Below are positions 15,242-24,980 of a stretch of DNA of 64,000 nucleotides, in pieces. Both the position numbers and the translations under genes were made by a program. The DNA comes from Pontixanthobacter luteolus (lineage in GTDB: Bacteria > Pseudomonadota > Alphaproteobacteria > Sphingomonadales > Sphingomonadaceae): contig NZ_WTYP01000002.1 in the NCBI RefSeq assembly GCF_009828095.1, positions 67,001-131,000 of the forward strand. Direction: 5' to 3'. The notes under the pieces are model-generated. The model worked only from the letters and a program-made list of their open reading frames with translations. It did not search any database and was not told the origin of the DNA. How positions within the stretch are numbered: the first letter of the stretch is position 1; each line of letters starts with the position of its first letter.

Positions 15242-15940
15242 TTGCGCCTCACTTCACGCTCTGCCACCAACGCCGCTGTGACGACAGGTAGGGGTCTGAC
15301 TGAGGGGGGCGGCGAAGAAAACGCTGCAAGCGGCTATGACGCCGTGCGCGCAGACGATTCCATCCAGTTTTCCCCCATCACAGAGCCGGAGAGGCCGGAA
15401 CCGCCCGGCTGGCTGGAAGATTTCTTCAGGTGGCTCGGCGAGCTGCTCGAACCTGTCGGGCGAATGTTCGGCGCGTCCTGGTTTATCGTGAAGTGGGTGC
15501 TGCTCGCAGCGGCGGTTGCCCTGCTGCTGTATCTCTTGTGGAAGCTACTTGCTCCGGTGCTGGATTTGCGCAAATCCAGCAAACCTGCAGAAACTGATGA
15601 CTGGGTTCCGGCAGAGAAAGAGGCGCTGGCCCTGCTCGATGAAGCGGACAGGCTGGCCGCCGCCGGGCAATATGACGCTGCGACACATTTGCTGCTGAAG
15701 CGCAGCGTGGGGCAAATTGCAGAGGCGCGGCCCGATTGGGTCGACCCGTCCAGCACCGCACGCGAGCTGGCCGTGCTGCCATCGCTGCCGCTGGCAGCGC
15801 GCACGGCCTTCGCCACTATTGCCGACCGGGTAGAACGCAGCCTGTTCGCATTGAAACGGCTCGGCGCAGAGGACTGGGAGGCGGCCCGCTCAGCCTATGC
15901 GGAATTCGCGCTTCAGCGCCTGAATGGTGATGCGCGATGA
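15242..15940 (+). CDS. DUF4129 membrane protein, first gene of MoxR operon
   Basis: No ATG start exists after the pheA stop. TTG at 15242 (after GGGGG) and GTG at 15278 are the candidates; I give the longer, 232 residues. A single transmembrane helix (IVKWVLLAAAVALLLYLLWKLL) separates a Pro/Glu-rich N-terminus from a cytoplasmic C-terminal DUF4129 domain (LLDEADRLAAAGQYDAATHLLLKRSV... to the end). DUF4129 proteins accompany MoxR ATPase/DUF58 clusters; function unknown. The stop overlaps the next start (ATGA). Confidence 0.78.
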   Translation: MRLTSRSATNAAVTTGRGLTEGGGEENAASGYDAVRADDSIQFSPITEPERPEPPGWLEDFFRWLGELLEPVGRMFGASWFIVKWVLLAAAVALLLYLLWKLLAPVLDLRKSSKPAETDDWVPAEKEALALLDEADRLAAAGQYDAATHLLLKRSVGQIAEARPDWVDPSSTARELAVLPSLPLAARTAFATIADRVERSLFALKRLGAEDWEAARSAYAEFALQRLNGDAR

Positions 15941-17199
15941 GCAGCAGCAAAACCTTTGACCCGAAAATCGTGCTGGGCCTGCTGCTGTTTGGCGCGATCG
16001 CATTCGTTGCGACTTTGTATTTCATCGGGGTGGGTGAAACCAGCCGCGGTACCAACGACGGCGGCGCGCATGCTTATGGGCGCGGCCTCAATGGATATGC
16101 AGCGCTGATTCAGCTGCTCGAGGAAGAGGGGCACGAACCCGAAGTTTCACGCAGCGCGGGCAGCCTGGACGACGAAGGCATTCTGATCATCACCCCGCCC
16201 GCCTATGCAGATGGCGACGAGATAAAGGCCTTGATCGAAAAGCGCCGGTATCTCGGCCCGACCATCGTCGTGCTGCCCAAATGGCTGGCCTACAGTCCGC
16301 CAACCCAAATCGGCAGCGATGTGAAGGAAGGCTGGGTCGTCCTGGCCGATCCAATTGTTCCAGAGTGGGTCGAAGATCTTGATTATGGCATCGAGCTGCA
16401 GCTGAAGGATAAGGAAACCGGCTGGGTCGGACTTGGCCAGCGCGGACAGCTGCCCCAGCCGGACGCCGCGATGTCTGCCAATTCCACACAGATCGTGCCG
16501 ATTATCCTGGCAGAAAACGGCGATCAGCTGGTCGGCTATCTCGACGACGGCGATGCCTATCCCGTTCTGGAGGAAGCAGCCGGAGTTCAGGGCGATCCCG
16601 ACGCAGAAATCGACCGCTGGAACGTGATGTTCGTTTTCGAACCCGACCTGTTCAACAATTACGGTTTCGCCAGCGAGCAAAGAGCCGACATCGCACACCA
16701 GATTGTCGATCTGGCGATGGAAGGCGAGGATCTGTCGATCACTGTCGATCTGACGCTGAATGGCCTTGGTGCCGCACAGAATTTGCTGACCCTCGCATTC
16801 TCGCCGCCGTTCATTGCAGCGACCCTGTGCTTGCTGCTGGCAATGGTGGTCGTCGCCTGGCGGGCCTTTCGCCGGTTCGGTCCGCCTGTCACGGAAGGGC
16901 GCGCAATCGCATTCGGCAAGTCCCGACTGGTCAGAAACAGCGCTGGCTTCATCGAACGGTCGAAACGGACGCACCTGCTTTCCGGGCCCTATGCGAACAT
17001 GCTGCGCGAACGGATCGTGAAAGCTTTGGGCCTGAAGAACGCAGATGACGAGGCGATCGACAGCGCGGTCGCGCGACGTGCGCCCGAAGCACCCGCTTTC
17101 TCGCAATCTTTCGCCAATTTGCGGAATGCCAAATCACCCAATGAAATACTGCGCGCTGCTGCCGCGCTGAAATCCATCGAAAGGATGCTGACCCAATGA
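15937..17199 (+). CDS. DUF4350 membrane protein of MoxR operon
   Basis: A 420-residue protein with an N-terminal helix ([20 protein letters not shown] region), a roughly 230-residue extracytoplasmic domain resembling DUF4350 ([21 protein letters not shown], then [20 protein letters not shown]), a second helix near residues 290-310 ([22 protein letters not shown]) and a cytoplasmic tail. The DUF4350 domain looks like a degenerate glutamine-amidotransferase/GldG fold. Both ends overlap neighbours by four bases. Function is not established; by context it works with the MoxR ATPase and the DUF58 protein at the membrane. Confidence 0.82.
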   Translation: MSSSKTFDPKIVLGLLLFGAIAFVATLYFIGVGETSRGTNDGGAHAYGRGLNGYAALIQLLEEEGHEPEVSRSAGSLDDEGILIITPPAYADGDEIKALIEKRRYLGPTIVVLPKWLAYSPPTQIGSDVKEGWVVLADPIVPEWVEDLDYGIELQLKDKETGWVGLGQRGQLPQPDAAMSANSTQIVPIILAENGDQLVGYLDDGDAYPVLEEAAGVQGDPDAEIDRWNVMFVFEPDLFNNYGFASEQRADIAHQIVDLAMEGEDLSITVDLTLNGLGAAQNLLTLAFSPPFIAATLCLLLAMVVVAWRAFRRFGPPVTEGRAIAFGKSRLVRNSAGFIERSKRTHLLSGPYANMLRERIVKALGLKNADDEAIDSAVARRAPEAPAFSQSFANLRNAKSPNEILRAAAALKSIERMLTQ

Positions 17200-18188
17200 C
17201 CGATACACCCATGACATCGGCAGATACGGCAATGACGCTCGACGAAGTGCGCGGTCTCGCCGCGTCGATCCGCGAGCAGGTATCGAAAGCGGTCGTCGGC
17301 CAGACTGAGACCGTCGACCATCTGCTGATCGCACTCATCAGCGAAGGCCACGTCTTGCTGGAAGGCCCGCCGGGGACCGCCAAGACATTTCTTGCCCGCT
17401 GCTTCAGTGCTGCGCTTGGTCTCGACTATGGCCGTATCCAGTTCACCCCTGACCTGCTGCCGGGCGATATCCTCGGTTCGAACCTGTTCAATTTCCAGAC
17501 CAGCACCTTCACGCTGACGCGCGGACCCATTTTCTGCGAACTGCTGCTGGCCGATGAGATCAACCGGACACCGCCGAAAACGCAGGCCGCCTTGCTCGAG
17601 GCGATGCAGGAACGGCGCGTGACGCTGGACGGTGAAACGCACAGCCTGTCGGACCGGTTCATGGTTGTCGCAACGCAGAACCCGATCGAGAACCAGGGCG
17701 TTTACCCCCTGCCCGAGGCGCAGCTTGACCGGTTCCTGTTCAAGGTGTTGATCGATTACCCCAGCCTTGAGGAAGAGGCCGCCATCGTCACCCGCTTCGG
17801 CGACAGGCAAGGTCCGCAAACCCCGGCAGATTTCGGGATCGAGGCAGTTACAGATACGGCAAGGCTCGGGCGCGCCAGCGCCGCGCTGGCGCAGGTGACC
17901 GTCGCGTCGGAGATAACCGATTACATCGTACGCCTGATCCGCGCGACGCGCGAAAATGCAGACCTGACCAGCGGGGCCAGCCCGCGCTCAGCCGTGCTGC
18001 TGGCCAATGCTGCGCGGGCGCGGGCCGCACTGGAAGGCCGCGATTACGTGATACCGGATGATGTGAAGGCGCTGGCAACTGCGGTTCTGCGCCATCGTCT
18101 CGTCCTGAGCCCGGCCGCCGAAATCGAGGGCCGCGAAGTGGAAGCGCTCGTCGCGGAGCTGGTCGAAAGCACAGAGGCGCCAAGGTAA
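17196..18188 (+). CDS. MoxR-family AAA+ ATPase
   Basis: A 330-residue AAA_3 ATPase. Walker A is [12 protein letters not shown] (about residues 49-60), Walker [23 protein letters not shown], sensor 1 [12 protein letters not shown], and sensor 2 lies in the C-terminal helical lid ([16 protein letters not shown]). MoxR ATPases act as chaperones that remodel or load cofactors into partner proteins, often with VWA-domain partners. The DUF58 protein encoded next is the likely partner. The start overlaps the previous stop (ATGA). Confidence 0.93.
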   Translation: MTDTPMTSADTAMTLDEVRGLAASIREQVSKAVVGQTETVDHLLIALISEGHVLLEGPPGTAKTFLARCFSAALGLDYGRIQFTPDLLPGDILGSNLFNFQTSTFTLTRGPIFCELLLADEINRTPPKTQAALLEAMQERRVTLDGETHSLSDRFMVVATQNPIENQGVYPLPEAQLDRFLFKVLIDYPSLEEEAAIVTRFGDRQGPQTPADFGIEAVTDTARLGRASAALAQVTVASEITDYIVRLIRATRENADLTSGASPRSAVLLANAARARAALEGRDYVIPDDVKALATAVLRHRLVLSPAAEIEGREVEALVAELVESTEAPR

Positions 18189-18200
18189 GAGCACAACCGC

Positions 18201-19529
18201 GTGAAATTCCCCATCCTTCCCACGGCCCGCGCGGCCTGGCTGACCGCACTGGCAGCGCCAATTGCCATCGTGATCGCCGCAACCGCGCCCGATGCCTGGC
18301 TGATGGTGCCTGCTGCTGCGGTTGCCTTGCTGGTGCTCGTGGTGCTGGATGGCTTGCTCGCCGGAAAATTGACTGACTGGCGCGTCATTGCACCAGCCGA
18401 TTGCGAAGTGGGCGAGCCACTGAAAATGGGAATTCTGGCGGAATTTCGCGGGCGCGCTGCATGGTCGCGGCCCGAAGCGGCGTTGCAGGTCGACACGAGG
18501 CTCGCAGAAACAGGCAGTATCGAAACGCTGCTGGAATTCGATACTGCGGCTGACACATGGCAAGGCTTGGCTGAACCGGTGCCCAATCGCAGGGGGACAG
18601 CGGGTATCGGCCAGATGTGGCTGCGATGGTCGGGGCCGCTTGGGCTTGGGGCCAGGCAGGTGAGCCATGAACTGAACAATGAAATCCGCATCTGGCCCGA
18701 TTTGTCTCCGGTGCGCTCGCCAGAGCTGCAGAATTACCTGCGTGACGCGCAATTCGGTCTGATCGCGCGGCGCATTCGCGGTGAAGGCACCCAGTTCGAG
18801 GCGCTGAGCGAATACGAACCCGGCATGGACCGGCGGCGGATCGACTGGAAAGCCAGCGCCCGCCACACACGTCTGTATGCGCGCGAAAACGAGAGCGAGC
18901 GCAACAACCAGATCGTTTTCGCTTTCGATTGCGGACAAGCCATGTGCGAACCTGTCGACGGCCTGCCGCGGATCGACCGTGCAGTGACCGCCGCGCTGAC
19001 CGCTTCCTATGTCGCGCTGAAGGGGGGCGACCGGGTTTCGCTGTTCGGATTTGCCCAGCGCCCTGAAGTGATCACACCGTTTATCAGCGACACGCGCGCT
19101 TTCTATCAATTGCAGTCAGCCGCGGCGGGCCTCGACTATCATGCGGAAGAGCCGAACTTCACGCTCGCCCTCGCCTCGCTCACCGCCAAGCTGAAACGGC
19201 GGTCACTGATCGTCCTGTTCACCGATTTCACCGACCCGACCGGGGCGGAAATCATGGTCGAAAGCGTCGGCAGGCTGACGGAAAAACATCTGGTCCTGTT
19301 CGTCACAATCGAAGATGCAGAACTGGCAGAGCTGGCCGATCAGGACCCCGCCACGATCAGCGATCTGGCTGCCGCAGTTACCGCCGACACGCTTTCCCGT
19401 CAGCGCGCAGTCGTGCTGCAAAGGCTGCGGCAGATGGGGGTCGACATCATCGAGGCACCGTATGACCAGATCGGTTACCGGCTGATCGACGCCTATCTCG
19501 ACATCAAACGCAGCGGGGCAATCGGATGA
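18201..19529 (+). CDS. DUF58 (VWA-like) protein of MoxR operon
   Basis: A 442-residue protein starting with GTG at 18201. Two N-terminal hydrophobic helices (about 9-55) are followed by a beta-rich domain and then the DUF58 signature EYEPGMDRRRIDWKASARH (about residues 209-227). The C-terminal half is a von Willebrand factor A-like fold whose metal site is degenerate (FAFDCGQAM in place of D-x-S-x-S). It forms the conserved MoxR-DUF58 pair; known pairs are implicated in cell-envelope or stress functions. It overlaps the next gene by ATGA. Confidence 0.88.
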   Translation: MKFPILPTARAAWLTALAAPIAIVIAATAPDAWLMVPAAAVALLVLVVLDGLLAGKLTDWRVIAPADCEVGEPLKMGILAEFRGRAAWSRPEAALQVDTRLAETGSIETLLEFDTAADTWQGLAEPVPNRRGTAGIGQMWLRWSGPLGLGARQVSHELNNEIRIWPDLSPVRSPELQNYLRDAQFGLIARRIRGEGTQFEALSEYEPGMDRRRIDWKASARHTRLYARENESERNNQIVFAFDCGQAMCEPVDGLPRIDRAVTAALTASYVALKGGDRVSLFGFAQRPEVITPFISDTRAFYQLQSAAAGLDYHAEEPNFTLALASLTAKLKRRSLIVLFTDFTDPTGAEIMVESVGRLTEKHLVLFVTIEDAELAELADQDPATISDLAAAVTADTLSRQRAVVLQRLRQMGVDIIEAPYDQIGYRLIDAYLDIKRSGAIG

Positions 19530-20587
19530 AGGCGCCCAGTCTGAATATCTTCAAGCGCAAGCAGGAAATGGCCACCGCGCCGGACATCGAGGCCGCAACC
19601 CTGCGGTCCGACAGATTCCGGCTGCAGCGCGAAAATGAATGGCGCAGGCTGGAAGAAATTCTCGACCGGCTGGAAAGCGGGCGACTGCGCAAACTTTCGG
19701 ACGATGACGTGCTTGCCCTGCCCGCACTTTACCGGATGGCAGCATCCAGTCTGGCAGTAGCGCGCGAGACATCGCTCGACGCTTCTACGCTGGGTTATCT
19801 CGAAACGCTGGTCCAGCGCGCATGGTTTCAGGTGTACGGCCCCCGCCAGGGCCTGACATCCTGGATGCGCAAGTTCTTCGGCGGGCAACTGAGCCAGTCG
19901 ATCCGCGAAATCTGGCTGGACATCTGTGTGGCGCTGTTCGTCATGATCATGGGCACCATTACCGGCTGGATTCTGGTGAGCCGCAACGTCGAATGGTATT
20001 ATTCGCTGGTGCCGACCCAATTCACGGACACCCGTGTTCCCGGGGCCAGCCGCGAGATATTGCTGGAAAGCCTGAAGGTTGAAGACAGCGCACAGGGCAT
20101 GTCCGCTTTCGCAGCCCAATTGTTCAGCAACAATGCCGGGGTCGCGATCCTGGCCTTCGCGCTGGGCTTCGCCTTCGGAATACCGTCATTGATGTTGCTG
20201 GTGCATAATATGGCCGTACTCGGCGCGATGATGTGGCTGTATGCGAGCGTCGGTCTGCATTGGGAATTTGCCGCGTGGCTGAGCGTCCACGGAACCACCG
20301 AATTGTTCGCCATCCTTCTCGCCGGGGCGGCTGGAATGCATATCGGACGGAAGATGGCGTTCCCCGGCAAGAAATCGATCATGGCCGCCGCTGCAAAGGG
20401 CGGGCAGCGCGCTGCCCAGGTCATGATTGGCGTGGTCACCATGCTGATCTTTGCCGCAGTTCTTGAGGCTTTCCCGCGCCAGCTTGCCGGGACCGAGGCG
20501 CGCGCGATTATCGGCGTGTTCATGCTGCTGTTCTGGCTCGCCTATTTCTTCGGCTACGGCCTCGGCCGCAAGAGGCCTGCGTCATGA
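19526..20587 (+). CDS. SpoIIM-like (stage II sporulation protein M/DUF95) membrane protein
   Basis: A 353-residue protein. The N-terminal 110 residues are helical and soluble (WRRLEEILDRLESGRLRKLSDDDVLALP...), followed by about five transmembrane helices including IWLDICVALFVMIMGTITGW and VAILAFALGFAFGIPSLMLLV, and HGTTELFAILLAGAAGMHIG, the family's conserved H-G-x-x-E motif. Despite the name, the family is common in non-sporulating bacteria within MoxR/RDD clusters. A transport or membrane-remodelling role is only presumed. Confidence 0.85.
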   Translation: MKAPSLNIFKRKQEMATAPDIEAATLRSDRFRLQRENEWRRLEEILDRLESGRLRKLSDDDVLALPALYRMAASSLAVARETSLDASTLGYLETLVQRAWFQVYGPRQGLTSWMRKFFGGQLSQSIREIWLDICVALFVMIMGTITGWILVSRNVEWYYSLVPTQFTDTRVPGASREILLESLKVEDSAQGMSAFAAQLFSNNAGVAILAFALGFAFGIPSLMLLVHNMAVLGAMMWLYASVGLHWEFAAWLSVHGTTELFAILLAGAAGMHIGRKMAFPGKKSIMAAAAKGGQRAAQVMIGVVTMLIFAAVLEAFPRQLAGTEARAIIGVFMLLFWLAYFFGYGLGRKRPAS

Positions 20588-21507
20588 GCCGCTCTTCTTC
20601 AAACCCGGCCAAAATCCGCGAGCGACTGGCCAAACGCCAGCGAACCCTCGTCACTCCCGAAGGCGTTGCGCTGCCCCTGACGATTGCATCGCGAAGCGCC
20701 CGTGCCGGTGCCTTGCTGCTCGATTTCACAATTCTGTCGGTCACCACAACGGTGCTGACATTGCTGCTGATCTGGATTGCTTCGGGCACCGTGGTCGAAA
20801 CCGAATTGACCGAATTGCCCGGATCGACCGAGTTCCTGTTCGTGGTCTGGTCGCTGATGTGGTTTATCGCTTGGAACGGCTATTTCATATTCTTTGAAAT
20901 GGGGCCGCGAGGCGCAACTCCCGGAAAACGGGCCGTGGGAATACGCGTGGCATCACGGGCGGGAGATCGCCTGACACCGGAAGCCGTCGTCGCGCGCAAT
21001 CTGCTGCGCGATGTGGAACTGTTCCTGCCGCTGGTATTCCTGCTGACTGCCCCCTCTGGTGAAGCCGGGCTGGCCGGCTGGGCCGCGATGCTGTGGTTCC
21101 TGGTGTTCCTGCTGTTCCCGTTCTTCAACAAGGATGCGATGCGCGCCGGCGACCTGATTGCCGGAACATGGGTGCTGGAAGTGCCCAAGACCCGGCTTGA
21201 CCATGCGATATCCACCGGCGGGGCTGCCGCTCATGGCTCCAGCCAGCTCACCGGCGCGGCATATCGCTTTGGCGACGAAGAGCTGGCCGTCTATGGCGAA
21301 TATGAACTGCAGACCCTTGAACGGGTGCTGCGTGATGGACGGCCCGAAGCGATCGAGGCGGTTGCCGAGACGATCTGCCGCAAGATCGGCTGGAATCCCG
21401 GATCAGGGGATGAACGCGCCTTTCTCGAAGCGTTCTATGCCCAGCTGCGGGCCAAGCTGGAAAGCGACATGCGCTTCGGCAAGCGAAAGGTAGACAAATT
21501 CGCATGA
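20584..21507 (+). CDS. RDD-family membrane protein
   Basis: A 307-residue RDD-domain protein. The domain begins ASRSARAGALLLDFTILSV (the R...D pair of the RDD signature in the first helix) and has helices near residues 45-70, 75-100 and 140-180; a loop carries GPRGATPGKRAVGIRV, the typical TPGK motif. A roughly 100-residue cytoplasmic C-terminus follows (RFGDEELAVYGEYELQTLERVL). RDD proteins are proposed transporters of small solutes or ions. It overlaps both neighbours by ATGA in the MoxR operon. Confidence 0.88.
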   Translation: MSRSSSNPAKIRERLAKRQRTLVTPEGVALPLTIASRSARAGALLLDFTILSVTTTVLTLLLIWIASGTVVETELTELPGSTEFLFVVWSLMWFIAWNGYFIFFEMGPRGATPGKRAVGIRVASRAGDRLTPEAVVARNLLRDVELFLPLVFLLTAPSGEAGLAGWAAMLWFLVFLLFPFFNKDAMRAGDLIAGTWVLEVPKTRLDHAISTGGAAAHGSSQLTGAAYRFGDEELAVYGEYELQTLERVLRDGRPEAIEAVAETICRKIGWNPGSGDERAFLEAFYAQLRAKLESDMRFGKRKVDKFA

Positions 21508-21971
21508 CAAGCGGTTTCGAAATTCGCGAGGGTGCCCTGGACCAGCCGCAGGTAAAAGACCTGCTGTCGGCGCATTTGCAGGAAATGCATCGTTGGTCGC
21601 CGGCCTGCAAAGTGCACGCAATGCCAGTCGAACGCCTGCAGCAGCCTGATGTGACATTTTTCGCCGCCTGGCAGGGAGAAGACCTCGCGGCGGTCGGCGC
21701 GCTGAAGCAGATTGATGACGCCCGCTGCGAGATCAAATCCATGCGTGCGGCCCCCGCATTTCGCGGCCGCGGCGCGGGGGAGGCTATCCTCGTTCACCTG
21801 CTGGCCCAGGCGAAAGCGCGGGGGTGCAACTGGATTGGGCTGGAGACTGGCCGGCACGAAGAATTCATCCCCGCCCAGCGGCTTTACCAGAAACACGGCT
21901 TCACCGAATGCGAACCGTTCGGCGACTATGTTTCCGATGATTTCAGCCTGTGTATGGAGCTTCGCCTCTAA
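21504..21971 (+). CDS. GNAT-family N-acetyltransferase
   Basis: A 155-residue acetyltransferase. The acetyl-CoA motif A is MRAAPAFRGRGAGEAILVHLLAQAKARGC (shown in part; about residues 73-100) with the Q/R-x-x-G-x-G/A turn as RGRGAG, and motif B ends in LYQKHGFTECEPF. The substrate is unknown; the closest architecture is the PhnO/YafP-like small GNAT group. It is the last gene of the MoxR operon, overlapping rdd by four bases, and is convergent with the peptidase gene three bases beyond its stop. Confidence 0.88.
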   Translation: MTSGFEIREGALDQPQVKDLLSAHLQEMHRWSPACKVHAMPVERLQQPDVTFFAAWQGEDLAAVGALKQIDDARCEIKSMRAAPAFRGRGAGEAILVHLLAQAKARGCNWIGLETGRHEEFIPAQRLYQKHGFTECEPFGDYVSDDFSLCMELRL

Positions 21972-21974
21972 CCG

Positions 21975-23042
21975 TCATTCGTCATCGAATATGGCAACTT
22001 CGTTCAGGCCGTCGCTGGCCGCGCGGCCGCGATACATACCCTGGGTGTTGAAGCTGAAGATCGCCTCGCCTTCGGGAGAGACGATGATCACCCCGCCATC
22101 ACCGCCGAGATCCTTCACCTCTGCCATGACGGCGTCGGCCACTGATTGAATAATCTCGCCGGTCAGTCCGACACGGGCAGCCTGGCTGTCAGCATCACTT
22201 ACGCCAAAATCATCCAGCGCCATCTGCCCGGTCAAACGCAGCCGGGTGCAGATTTCCTGCGCGACGCCGACACGGATGAAATATTCGCCCGCCCCGGTCG
22301 CGGAAACCGCACAGCTGCGATTGTCCGCATAAGTGCCCGCTCCGATGATCGGCGCATCCCCGATCCGACCCCACCGTTTGCCGGTCAGCCCGCCAGTCGA
22401 CGTGCCAGCGGCCAGATTCCCGTGAGTGTCCAGCACGACCGCGCCGACCGTGCCGAACTTGTGATCGACATCCAGCGCGGTAAGTTTTTCCGCTTTCATG
22501 CGTTCGAGCGCTTTCCTGCGGTGTTCGGTTTCGAACCACGCTGGCTCAACCAGTTCGATACCTGCATCAGCCGCGAATTCTTCTGCGCCTTCACCGCTCA
22601 GGAACACATGCCGCCCGTCCCGCATCACCGCCTCTGCCAGCAAGATCGGGTTTTTCACCCGGCGCACACCGGTAATCGCGCCCGCCTTGCGCGATGCGCC
22701 GTCCATCAGCGCGGCATCCAGCTCGTTCACGCCTTCCCAGGTGTAGACTGCGCCCTTGCCTGCGTTGAACTTGGGATCATCCTCCATCGGAATTATCGCC
22801 GCCTTCACCGCATCCATGGCTGTTCCGCCCTCTTCCAGCACCGCTATCCCGGCATCGAGCGCAGATTGCAGCGCGGCCTTGTATGCGGCCTGTTGCTGCT
22901 CGGTCATCTTGTCACGGTCCATCGTCCCGGCCCCGCCGTGAATGGCAATCGACCAACGCGGCTGGTCTGCCGGATCGTGTGCGGCGATGGGTGTTGCGGC
23001 GAATACGGCAAGCACGGCCGCGAGTATGGTGAAATAGCGCAT
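21975..23042 (-). CDS. Isoaspartyl peptidase/L-asparaginase (Ntn hydrolase), secreted
   Basis: A 355-residue plant-type asparaginase/isoaspartyl dipeptidase with an N-terminal signal peptide (MRYFTILAAVLAVFAATPIAA, shown in part). WSIAIHGGAGTM is the family's first strand. The autocleavage and nucleophile residue is Thr198 in HKFGTVGAVVLD, followed by AAGTSTGGLTGKRWGRIGDAPI, which binds substrate. The precursor self-cleaves before Thr198 into alpha and beta chains. It removes isoaspartyl residues from damaged peptides or hydrolyses asparagine, probably in the periplasm. Confidence 0.93.
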   Translation of the reverse strand: MRYFTILAAVLAVFAATPIAAHDPADQPRWSIAIHGGAGTMDRDKMTEQQQAAYKAALQSALDAGIAVLEEGGTAMDAVKAAIIPMEDDPKFNAGKGAVYTWEGVNELDAALMDGASRKAGAITGVRRVKNPILLAEAVMRDGRHVFLSGEGAEEFAADAGIELVEPAWFETEHRRKALERMKAEKLTALDVDHKFGTVGAVVLDTHGNLAAGTSTGGLTGKRWGRIGDAPIIGAGTYADNRSCAVSATGAGEYFIRVGVAQEICTRLRLTGQMALDDFGVSDADSQAARVGLTGEIIQSVADAVMAEVKDLGGDGGVIIVSPEGEAIFSFNTQGMYRGRAASDGLNEVAIFDDE

Positions 23043-23178
23043 GGCGCGAAAACTAGCAGGTCACGCGGCCATGACCAGCCCAATCAAACAGAGGGTTTTC
23101 CACTGCAATCATTAACCGATTTCATCTTTCACCGGCGGCATGGTAAGTTTCTTTTTCGTTCTATTGGGGAGAATGGAC

Positions 23179-24411
23179 ATGCGTTTGGGTAATTATGTTT
23201 TTGATCAGGAAGTGGCGATGCAGCTACTTTACAAGCTCGGCGAGGCCGCGCTTATCCTGATTGTTGTATGGGCACTGGCCAAGGCAGCGAAATGGGCCTT
23301 TGCCAAGCTAGTCGACAATGTCAGTTTCTTCCAAAGGAGCACCGGCAGCGGGTCGAGCCTGGGCGAGTCTTTGGGCAAAATTGTCAGCCTGCTTATCTGG
23401 CTGCTCGGCCTGCTTGCGATATTGCAGGTGTTCGATCTGGGCGGGGTGATGAGCCCTGTGCAAACGCTGCTCAACAATATCATGGGCTTCATCCCGAACC
23501 TTGTCGGGGCCGCGCTGATCTTCTTTGTCGGTCTGATGATCGCCAAGATCGTGCGTGACATCATCATCACTGCGCTGACCACGGTCGATTTCGACAAGTG
23601 GGCCAATCGCGGCGGTGTCGATACCGTCACCGGCAACAGCACCATCAGCAAAACGATCGGGACGATCGTTTACTCTCTGATCGTCGTGTTCATCTCGATC
23701 CTGGCTCTCGATACGCTGCAACTCGAAAGCGTTTCGGCACCGGCCAGCGATATGCTGCGGATGATCTTCAACGCGATCCCGAACATCATCGGTGCGGCAT
23801 TGCTGCTGGGCATCGGTTACCTCATCAGCCGCTTCGTCGCCGATGTGCTGCGGGAAGTCCTTGGCGGCCTCGGGGTTGATCGATCGCTAGGTGCAACCGG
23901 CCTCCTGCCCGAAGGCACCACCGCGACCGACATTATCGGCCGCGTTGTCCAGATCGCCATCGTGCTGTTCTTCGCAATTGCTGCGACGCGCCTGCTCGGC
24001 TTTCCGGAACTTACCAACATCCTCGACCAGATCCTCGAGCTTGGCGGACGGGTGATATTCGGTGCGGTCGTGATCGGTGTCGGCTTCCTGATCGCAAACC
24101 TTCTGGCGAAGGTAGTCAGCGGAACCGACGAAGGATCGATGGCCAGCACCATCGTTCGCTGGGCGACGATCGTCCTCTTCACCTTCATGGGCCTGCAATA
24201 TACCGGCGTTGGCGAGATCATTACCGAAACAGCGTTTTCGGCAATCGTGATCGGTATGTCGGTGGCAGGCGCCCTGGCGTTCGGCCTTGGCGGCCGCGAC
24301 TGGGCTGCCCGCAAGCTGGACCAGATGGACGGCACGGAAACCGGCAATCCCCCGAAAGCGAAGAAGAAAGCCGCGCCAAAATCGGACAAGCCGCTCCCAC
24401 CAGGGGCGTAA
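23179..24411 (+). CDS. MscS-related conserved TM-helix (PF05552) channel-like protein
   Basis: I choose the ATG at 23179 (MRLGNYVFDQEVAMQ), eight bases after a GGGGAG ribosome site; other in-frame starts lie 6 and 39 bases upstream. The 410 residues hold about eight to ten transmembrane helices with repeated units of the type IPNLVGAALIFFVGLMIAKIV and IPNIIGAALLLGIGYLISRFV, the conserved TM-helix repeat of CmpX-type mechanosensitive-channel relatives. The C-terminus is Lys/Ala/Pro-rich and cytoplasmic. Family members regulate membrane tension responses. It is divergent from the asparaginase gene. Confidence 0.88.
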   Translation: MRLGNYVFDQEVAMQLLYKLGEAALILIVVWALAKAAKWAFAKLVDNVSFFQRSTGSGSSLGESLGKIVSLLIWLLGLLAILQVFDLGGVMSPVQTLLNNIMGFIPNLVGAALIFFVGLMIAKIVRDIIITALTTVDFDKWANRGGVDTVTGNSTISKTIGTIVYSLIVVFISILALDTLQLESVSAPASDMLRMIFNAIPNIIGAALLLGIGYLISRFVADVLREVLGGLGVDRSLGATGLLPEGTTATDIIGRVVQIAIVLFFAIAATRLLGFPELTNILDQILELGGRVIFGAVVIGVGFLIANLLAKVVSGTDEGSMASTIVRWATIVLFTFMGLQYTGVGEIITETAFSAIVIGMSVAGALAFGLGGRDWAARKLDQMDGTETGNPPKAKKKAAPKSDKPLPPGA

Positions 24412-24451
24412 TGCTGACTGGCCAGCTTTAACAAAGCGGCAAACAAAGGTA

Positions 24452-24479
24452 GGGGCGCAGGGTCATGATCCTGCGCCCC
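24452..24479 (+). promoter_or_regulatory. 10-bp perfect hairpin enclosing the GNAT start codon
   Basis: GGGGCGCAGG (24452-24461) pairs perfectly with CCTGCGCCCC (24470-24479) around GTCATGAT, so the ATG at 24465 lies in the loop. The element could partly terminate the upstream channel transcript and restrain translation of the acetyltransferase. There is no T tract, so a terminator role is weak. Confidence 0.5.
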
Positions 24480-24980
24480 GCTTCTTTGTCCGACATACCC
24501 GCGCTGGCCGAACTGGGCCGATCCAGCTTTTGCGCCAAATTCGAACATCTCTATGATGAAGGCGATCTCCAGCCATTCCTGCAGCAAGTGTATTCCATCG
24601 AAGGGGTTACCGGAGACTTCAACGAGCCGAACTTCATCTACCGGCTGGCAGAAGATGAAACCGGCCTGATCGGCTATTGCAAGATCGCTATCGAAAGCGG
24701 GTACGCCGAACATTCCGATGCCCGCAAACCGATGGGACTATACCAGCTTTACACAGCACCGGACCGCACCGGACAGGGCATTGGCGCTGCTTTGACCGAC
24801 TGGGCACTGGGAGAGGCCCGTGAGCGCGGCTGTGATGCGGTTCAGCTATCGGTCTACAGCGAGAATTTCGGCGCGCAGAAATTCTACCAGCGCTATGGAT
24901 TTGCCAAGATCGCCGACATTGAATTCTGGGTCGGCAAGCAATGCGACCATGAATTCCTGTTTGAACTCAGGCTCGATTAA
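24465..24980 (+). CDS. GNAT-family N-acetyltransferase
   Basis: A 171-residue GNAT protein opening MILRPASLSDIPALAELG. The acetyl-CoA-binding motif A is LYTAPDRTGQGIGAALTDWAL (shown in part; about residues 95-115), with the Q/R-x-x-G-x-G turn as RTGQGIG, and motif B is YSENFGAQKFYQRYGFAKI. The substrate is not predictable. Its ATG sits in the loop of a strong hairpin and lacks a clear Shine-Dalgarno, so expression may be low or conditional. It ends four bases inside the convergent esterase gene. Confidence 0.9.
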   Translation: MILRPASLSDIPALAELGRSSFCAKFEHLYDEGDLQPFLQQVYSIEGVTGDFNEPNFIYRLAEDETGLIGYCKIAIESGYAEHSDARKPMGLYQLYTAPDRTGQGIGAALTDWALGEARERGCDAVQLSVYSENFGAQKFYQRYGFAKIADIEFWVGKQCDHEFLFELRLD

